Positions 31,945 through 36,299 of a DNA stretch of 36,299 nucleotides are shown one piece after another; within the stretch, counting starts at the first letter, position 1; the number at the start of each line of letters is the position of its first letter. The position numbers and the translations under genes are program-made. The notes under the pieces are model-generated. The model saw only the letters and a program-made list of their open reading frames with translations. It ran no database searches and was not told where the DNA came from. Origin of the DNA: Saprospirales bacterium (GTDB lineage Bacteria; Bacteroidota; Bacteroidia; Chitinophagales; UBA8649); contig PAPS01000011.1 of NCBI GenBank assembly GCA_002708985.1, forward strand, positions 1-36,299. Reading direction: 5' to 3'.

Positions 31945-32987
31945 ACCCATTCGAGTTCATCCTGAACTGTAGATTGCTGTCTGTTGTAGAAATCATACAA
32001 CAGATTAAAGACAAAACGAGGGTCTTCTTCATGCGGAACATGTCCTGTAGCGGGCATTTCGACTAGGTAGCCTTCTTGTAAATCCTGCATAAACCGATTG
32101 CGGTGTGCGTAGGGCAATACCGCGTCTTCTTCACCCCATAAAATCATAGTAGGTTGTGTTAGTTGCTGAATACGACTTGTGTCAGCCACTTCTTGACTTA
32201 AAATCATGGTGCGTAGCCATTGCATCCGATCGGGAAGATTCATAAAGGCGTAGCCCGCCTGGACTCGCTGGCTAAACCAATTACGTGGTAGTGCTTCTTT
32301 GTTGTAAAAACTGTAATTAGCAGCATCCGCGCGCTCTTCTCGAGATACGCCTAAGCGAAGATTAAGTATTGCACCTACATACCAAGGTGCCATTCCTTCA
32401 ACGTAGGGCTGAGTAATCGAATCCCAGGCAAAGCCAGCTGGTGCCATCAACATCATCGATTGTACTAGGTCAGGACGTTCGTAGGCTACATTCCAAGACA
32501 ACATCCCTCCTAGTGAATTCGCTAGAATCATGCAAGAGTCGACTCCTGCATCTTCAAGAACTGCAGTGACCGCTCCTGTAAAATGCTTTTGAAAACTAAA
32601 ATCCTTAGGAAGCGTTTTGTAATTGGGTGGATTACTTAAGCCAAATCCCGGTAAATCGATGCCTATTATCCGAAAACTGTCCAAAATCGGAGTATTCTCC
32701 AAGAGGGGTGTAAAATGATAAAAACAACTGTTTAAGCCATGTATTGCCACAACAACTCGCTCTCCGTAGCCCGTGTCTACGTAATGCACTTGTCCGCCTT
32801 GATAGTCAATAAAATATGAATTGGGCGTCGTGTAGCGCTCAAAAACTATTTTTGGATCACTTTGATTTTTAGGCCAAAGAAAATAAAGCAGGCCAAGCAC
32901 AAAGGGAATCGATCCCAATAGAATAACAACCGCACGCTTTAACCTAGAATATCTTGGTTTGGGAGATGCAGTTGATGAGTGTGGCAT
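31929..32987 (-). CDS. Membrane-anchored alpha/beta-fold hydrolase
   Basis: This 352-residue protein has a basic N-terminus and one hydrophobic helix (about 18-41, AVVILLGSIPFVLGLLYFLW), so it is probably anchored with the enzyme facing the periplasm. The alpha/beta hydrolase motifs are the oxyanion AIHGLNS, nucleophile Ser in ANSLGGM, acid in WGEEDAVLP and His in ATGHVPHEEDP. The substrate is not readable; relatives include esterases, lipases and haloalkane dehalogenases, and a Ser nucleophile argues against the last. A near-match -7 element GATATTTT ends 4 bases before the ATG. It overlaps nspC tail-to-tail by 16 bases. Confidence 0.85.
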   Translation of the reverse strand: MPHSSTASPKPRYSRLKRAVVILLGSIPFVLGLLYFLWPKNQSDPKIVFERYTTPNSYFIDYQGGQVHYVDTGYGERVVVAIHGLNSCFYHFTPLLENTPILDSFRIIGIDLPGFGLSNPPNYKTLPKDFSFQKHFTGAVTAVLEDAGVDSCMILANSLGGMLSWNVAYERPDLVQSMMLMAPAGFAWDSITQPYVEGMAPWYVGAILNLRLGVSREERADAANYSFYNKEALPRNWFSQRVQAGYAFMNLPDRMQWLRTMILSQEVADTSRIQQLTQPTMILWGEEDAVLPYAHRNRFMQDLQEGYLVEMPATGHVPHEEDPRFVFNLLYDFYNRQQSTVQDELEWVQSFD

Positions 32988-33018
32988 AGATAAAATATCT
33001 TACAGTAGATAATTTGTA

Positions 33019-33978
33019 CTAAAACCAACGCTTACGACGGAAATAGAGCCAGAAAAACAAAGGAAGTACGAGGGAAATACCCAATAAGGTCCAAAATGGC
33101 CATAAAGACGTTTGCCCTGCCTCTTGCATAGGCAAGGCTATATTCATGCCGTAAAAGCTTGCAATGACCATCGGAAGGGTTAAAACAATGGTTATCACAG
33201 TAAGTCGCTGTACTGTGCGACCTAAGTTGTTTGAAATGATTGAGGCAAAGGCATCCATCATACTATTTACAATATTCGTATATATATCAGCCATCTCGGA
33301 GGCCTGACCATTGTCAATTATGATATCCTCGAGAAAGTCATCTTGCTCTTCATTACCTTGAATCTTTAAGAAATTCGTGCGCCGCATGCGATTCATCATT
33401 AAATCATTGGCACGAAGGTTTGTTACGAAGTAAACAAGGCTTTTTTGGAGGTCTAGGAGGTTTTTGAGATCTCGATTTCGGCTAGACCGATAAATCTCAC
33501 TCTCAAAGGTGTAACGCTTAGTATTTATTTCCTTTAGGTAATACTGGAAATAATGGACATTGCGATCAAGCAACCTCAGGGTAAACCACTGCTGGTCCTC
33601 TACCCTAAGCATTTTGATACGACCATGAAGAAAATCATCAATGACCGGATTCTTGAAGGAAGAAATTGTGATGATAAAATCAGGCGTTGATATGATACCA
33701 ATCGGAATGGTGATGTACAATGCCTCATCTTTTACGAAGGCCTCGTTTCGCACCGGTGTGTTGACCACAACGAGATCAATCTCTTCTTCGGATTCATAGC
33801 GAGAGCGTTCGTCAGTATCAAGACTATCTGTAAGGAAGTCAATAGGTACACTATTTTGAGAAGCAAAGTCCTCTAACTGACTTCGATCAAAAGGAGGATA
33901 GATGTTTACCCAACACCCCTTTTCAACTTGCTCTAAACGCTCAAGCCTTCCGTTTTTCTGTGTTAAAATATCGATCAT
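33019..33978 (-). CDS. CorA-family magnesium/divalent-cation transporter
   Basis: This 319-residue protein has the CorA layout: an N-terminal cytosolic alpha/beta domain, a long helical stalk (about 150-260), then two C-terminal helices. The family signature GMN is G277-M278-N279 in ASFYGMNIALP, and the protein ends in a basic tail FRRKRWF. Family members form pentamers that carry Mg2+ or Co2+. It starts 10 bases after the thioesterase stop on the same strand, and a purine-rich GGAGGAGG immediately precedes its ATG. Co-transcription with the thioesterase is likely, though the functions are unrelated. Confidence 0.93.
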   Translation of the reverse strand: MIDILTQKNGRLERLEQVEKGCWVNIYPPFDRSQLEDFASQNSVPIDFLTDSLDTDERSRYESEEEIDLVVVNTPVRNEAFVKDEALYITIPIGIISTPDFIITISSFKNPVIDDFLHGRIKMLRVEDQQWFTLRLLDRNVHYFQYYLKEINTKRYTFESEIYRSSRNRDLKNLLDLQKSLVYFVTNLRANDLMMNRMRRTNFLKIQGNEEQDDFLEDIIIDNGQASEMADIYTNIVNSMMDAFASIISNNLGRTVQRLTVITIVLTLPMVIASFYGMNIALPMQEAGQTSLWPFWTLLGISLVLPLFFWLYFRRKRWF

Positions 33979-33988
33979 CCTCCTCCAT

Positions 33989-34504
33989 TTATTGATTACT
34001 AAATAAGGTTTTCAAATCAGTGGCCTTGTTAGGATCAAGACGACCTGCAAGAACCAAACGCATTTCGCGACGTTTTAATGCCCCCTCGTAACGGTCTTTT
34101 TCCTCAGCAGTTTCTGGGAGCAACTCAGGAGAAGGCTTAGGTCGTCCGTTACTATCTAGCGCTACAAAGGTATAATATGCAGCGTTACACTTATAACGCG
34201 TCTTGGTAGGAATATTTTCTGCCCAAACCTCAATGTAAGTTTCAATAGAGGTATTAAAGGCTCTTGTAACCTCTGCATTAATGGTGACTACATCACCTAG
34301 TTTGATGGGGTTTTCAAAAGATACTTGATCTACGGAAACCGTAACAACCACCGATTGAGCATGCTTTCCTGCAGCAATTGCAGAAGCAATATCCATCCAA
34401 TGAAGGATTTTCCCACCACGTAGGTTACCCAAAGCATTCGTGTCGTTAGGCAACACAATCTCCGTCATCGTAGTGCGAGAATATGAAGGAGTGTGTACTT
34501 CCAT
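33989..34504 (-). CDS. Acyl-CoA thioesterase, hotdog fold (YciA/BACH-like)
   Basis: This 171-residue protein has the single hotdog-domain signature of YciA-type thioesterases: LPNDTNALGNLRGGKILHWMDIASAIAAGKHA, with the Asn-x-x-Gly and Asp residues of the active site, then VSVDQVSFENPIKLGD and YTFVALDSNGRPKP. A basic, helical C-terminal extension follows. It hydrolyses acyl-CoA to free acid and CoA; chain length is not readable. A -7-like TATTTTTA (34527-34520) lies 15 bases before the ATG. Upstream to 34637 there are 133 bases without a convincing gene or RNA. Confidence 0.92.
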   Translation of the reverse strand: MEVHTPSYSRTTMTEIVLPNDTNALGNLRGGKILHWMDIASAIAAGKHAQSVVVTVSVDQVSFENPIKLGDVVTINAEVTRAFNTSIETYIEVWAENIPTKTRYKCNAAYYTFVALDSNGRPKPSPELLPETAEEKDRYEGALKRREMRLVLAGRLDPNKATDLKTLFSNQ

Positions 34505-34637
34505 GACATTAATTTGACTTAAAAATAGGGACTACAGCGCTTTATAAATAAGAAACATGCGTACATCAATCTGTAAGTGTAGTACTTCGTGGACATTTTC
34601 AACGATTACGTATGGATTGAGACCGAGCTAGTGCGCT

Positions 34638-35762
34638 TTACTCTCCCCCTCCAAGAAATGATAATACAGGCAGCGCTTGATAGCTAAAATCAAAAAGCGC
34701 TTGATTTTCCCAAGGAGAAGCATCGGTTGCTTGAGGGCCTTTCCAAGCAATCAACTCCCCTCCCCAATAACAATATCCAATCCCTCCGTCAACAGTACGA
34801 ACTCGATTCGTCACATCCCTTACGAAATCTGACTGTCCTCCTGGAGATGCCGGATATTCAGGCAAGATTAAATGTTCTTGAAGTCCTACGATATTATTAG
34901 TATAGTCATTCCAATCCAAGGTAAAAGGATAAGCGGTTTCTGCAATCACAACGTCTTTATCGTAAATAGTCGATAGCTGCTGCATGGTAACAGACAGGCT
35001 ATCTAAGTTTTTTCCATGCCAAATAGGATAATACGAGAGTCCTATGATATCATAATCTACCGAATCGACTATATCATAAAACCACTCAGCACCGCTAATA
35101 CCGGCGTAATGAATTATAATTCGACAGCCACTTGAAGTTGTGCGAACAGCCGTACTACCCTGTTCTAGTATTTGCAGAAATCCCTCTTGATTATCCGTGA
35201 TATGTCCGTGAGGGTGTAACAAGCCACTATTAATCTCATTTCCCAATTGAACGTAATCAGGACGAATCGCTCTAACAACCTTTTCTGTGTATTGGTATAC
35301 AGAGTCCGCTAATGCCTCAAACGAAAGATTCTGCCATTGCATTGGCGGGCTTTGTTGACCAGGATCCGCCCAAGTATCCGAATAATGAATACTCAACCAG
35401 ACCTTAAAACCCTGAGCTTTTACTTCATTTGAAAAGGCCAGTACCTCCTGGAATCCTGAATGCCCCTCGCTTGGATTTACCCATAGCCGCAAACGGATCG
35501 TATTAATTCCCTCTTCTTTAAGAATATTCAACAGGGGCTCAACTTCTCCCAAAGCATTGTAATAATTCGCATTGGAAAGCGCTATTTCAGGGTAAGATGA
35601 AATGTCGACAGCTTTTATAATATTTCGCTGTCCTGAATTGGGACCCGGAGCAATAGACTCGCGTTCGTCTTCACAAGAAGAAGCGCATATCATAAATACT
35701 AGGATAAGAACATATATTCTGGACCAAGTCCTTACTAGGCAACGTTTTATGCCGTTTACCAC
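34638..35762 (-). CDS. GH53 arabinogalactan endo-beta-1,4-galactanase lipoprotein
   Basis: This ~374-residue protein is a clear GH53 enzyme. Seen motifs: KAVDISSYPE at the barrel start, TIRLRLWVNPSEG, WLSIHYSDTWADPGQQ, QLGNEINSGLL (acid/base Glu), IGLSYYPIWHG and VIAETAYPF (nucleophile Glu). It cuts beta-1,4-galactan of type I arabinogalactan and pectin side chains. An N-terminal hydrophobic stretch ends ICASSC, so it is a lipoprotein. The frame extends to GTG 35828, but GTG 35762 gives a normal ~30-residue lipoprotein signal; this start is a judgement. It lies just after a small lipoprotein gene on the same strand. No SusC/SusD pair is inside the window. Confidence 0.9.
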   Translation of the reverse strand: MVNGIKRCLVRTWSRIYVLILVFMICASSCEDERESIAPGPNSGQRNIIKAVDISSYPEIALSNANYYNALGEVEPLLNILKEEGINTIRLRLWVNPSEGHSGFQEVLAFSNEVKAQGFKVWLSIHYSDTWADPGQQSPPMQWQNLSFEALADSVYQYTEKVVRAIRPDYVQLGNEINSGLLHPHGHITDNQEGFLQILEQGSTAVRTTSSGCRIIIHYAGISGAEWFYDIVDSVDYDIIGLSYYPIWHGKNLDSLSVTMQQLSTIYDKDVVIAETAYPFTLDWNDYTNNIVGLQEHLILPEYPASPGGQSDFVRDVTNRVRTVDGGIGYCYWGGELIAWKGPQATDASPWENQALFDFSYQALPVLSFLGGGE

Positions 35763-35808
35763 AGGCTTGGTAAAAAGCCCAACTACTCCCCCATTACAAT
35801 ACCGATAA

Positions 35809-36291
35809 TTACTGCTTGAGTAACACACTGAGGAGCTCAGTTACATTAGTGGATGTATTTATACCCGTTACATTAACCCGAGTGCCGTCAACATTTTCAA
35901 ACTGAAATTTAAGTTCACCAAGGAAGCTTTCTGAACTTGAACAGCTATCGGCAAAAATAAATGACACTTCATAGGTAGTAGCATCCAGCAATACATCATT
36001 AACTTCTAGGAAGCATGTGTCTGTTTCACATCTATCGTTAATTGAAGGATTAGGTAAAGCTGAGTCTATGTCATACTCAAGCCACCTAGTTTGTGAAAAC
36101 TCAAGTCTCCCATCTGCTGTATCTAAATCGTTAGGATCATAATAAAACCAATCTCCCTGTAACCAAGAAGGCACGTTGAGCTCACATGGTCCCTGATTGT
36201 TATCGCCTGGCCCATTACTTCCACCATCATCATTTGAACAAGCAAAGACTAATAGAATAAAGCACAAAAAGAGACCTTGAAGAATTTTCAT
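35809..36291 (-). CDS. Hypothetical small lipoprotein
   Basis: This 160-residue protein has a signal peptide ending LLVFAC, so Cys18 is lipidated. A low-complexity Asn/Gly/Asp linker (SNDDGGSNGPGDNNQG) leads to a compact domain with WLQGDWFYYDPNDLD, which resembles the opening of lipocalin-like or calycin-like small lipoproteins, and four cysteines (CELN, RCETDTC, DSCSS). I do not recognise a named family. It lies 46 bases ahead of GH53 from that gene's proposed start, so the two may form one transcript for galactan use. The start ATG is 8 bases from the window edge, so its promoter cannot be seen. Confidence 0.7.
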   Translation of the reverse strand: MKILQGLFLCFILLVFACSNDDGGSNGPGDNNQGPCELNVPSWLQGDWFYYDPNDLDTADGRLEFSQTRWLEYDIDSALPNPSINDRCETDTCFLEVNDVLLDATTYEVSFIFADSCSSSESFLGELKFQFENVDGTRVNVTGINTSTNVTELLSVLLKQ

Positions 36292-36299
36292 ACTGATTG

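Noticed and set aside
33979-33986. GGAGGAGG as a Shine-Dalgarno site for corA
   Set aside because: It directly abuts the ATG with no spacer, so it is not in a working position, and Bacteroidota rarely use such sites. I mention it only as context in the gene entry.
34505-34637. 133-base gap upstream of the thioesterase as a small RNA gene
   Set aside because: No stable hairpin, promoter pair or tRNA-like fold could be seen by eye beyond a -7-like TATTTTTA for the thioesterase.
1-36299. CRISPR array, tRNA, rRNA, insertion sequence or attachment site
   Set aside because: Read through for regular repeats, cloverleaf-like segments, transposase motifs and flanking direct repeats; none was found.

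Overview
The window looks like ordinary chromosome from a member of the Bacteroidota. The evidence is the family mix (M42 peptidase, NamZ/DUF1343, META and Kazal lipoproteins, TlpA-like lipoprotein, GH53, a DUF6952-like protein beside a thioredoxin), the many short Cys-lipidated N-termini, the near absence of Shine-Dalgarno sequences, and repeated promoter -7 elements of the form TAnnTTTG or TAnnTTTA. I cannot fix the class or genus. I see no tRNA, rRNA, CRISPR array, insertion sequence or prophage, and no gap above 300 bases.

Layout. 1-411 is the C-terminal end of a repeat-rich surface protein with an H-type-lectin-like end. 426-3591 is a divergent SpoU methyltransferase/mutS pair. 3604-9618 holds a HAD phosphatase, a BCCT transporter, a META lipoprotein, a UbiA-like membrane protein, an M42 aminopeptidase and a membrane metallophosphoesterase. 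9680-16130 runs rightward: thioredoxin, DUF6952-like protein, lipoprotein, alaS, gatB and a TlpA-like lipoprotein. 16127-19984 has NamZ, a LolC/FtsX-type permease, a Kazal lipoprotein and a PiT-like transporter. 20052-25416 has topA, purB, miaE and lipA. 25432-31944 has HMG-CoA lyase, murQ with a coupled unknown gene, a divergent sulfotransferase, fmt, and the carboxy(nor)spermidine dehydrogenase/decarboxylase pair. 31929-36291 (all minus) has an alpha/beta hydrolase, CorA, a thioesterase, a GH53 galactanase and a small lipoprotein.

Functional links. NamZ (releases MurNAc from peptidoglycan) and MurQ (converts MurNAc-6-P) are two steps of muropeptide recycling, though not adjacent. The polyamine pair is one pathway. 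AlaS, GatB, Fmt, MiaE and the SpoU enzyme are translation functions.

The most interesting signal is regulatory. In seven genes a Bacteroidota-type -7 element lies exactly 4 bases before the likely start codon, which predicts leaderless mRNAs. It also helps choose some starts. All eight convergent gene pairs overlap or are at most 24 bases apart. The M42 promoter carries a perfect 14-base palindrome exactly centred between its -33 and -7 elements. No new multi-gene system such as defence, secretion or a biosynthetic cluster is visible.
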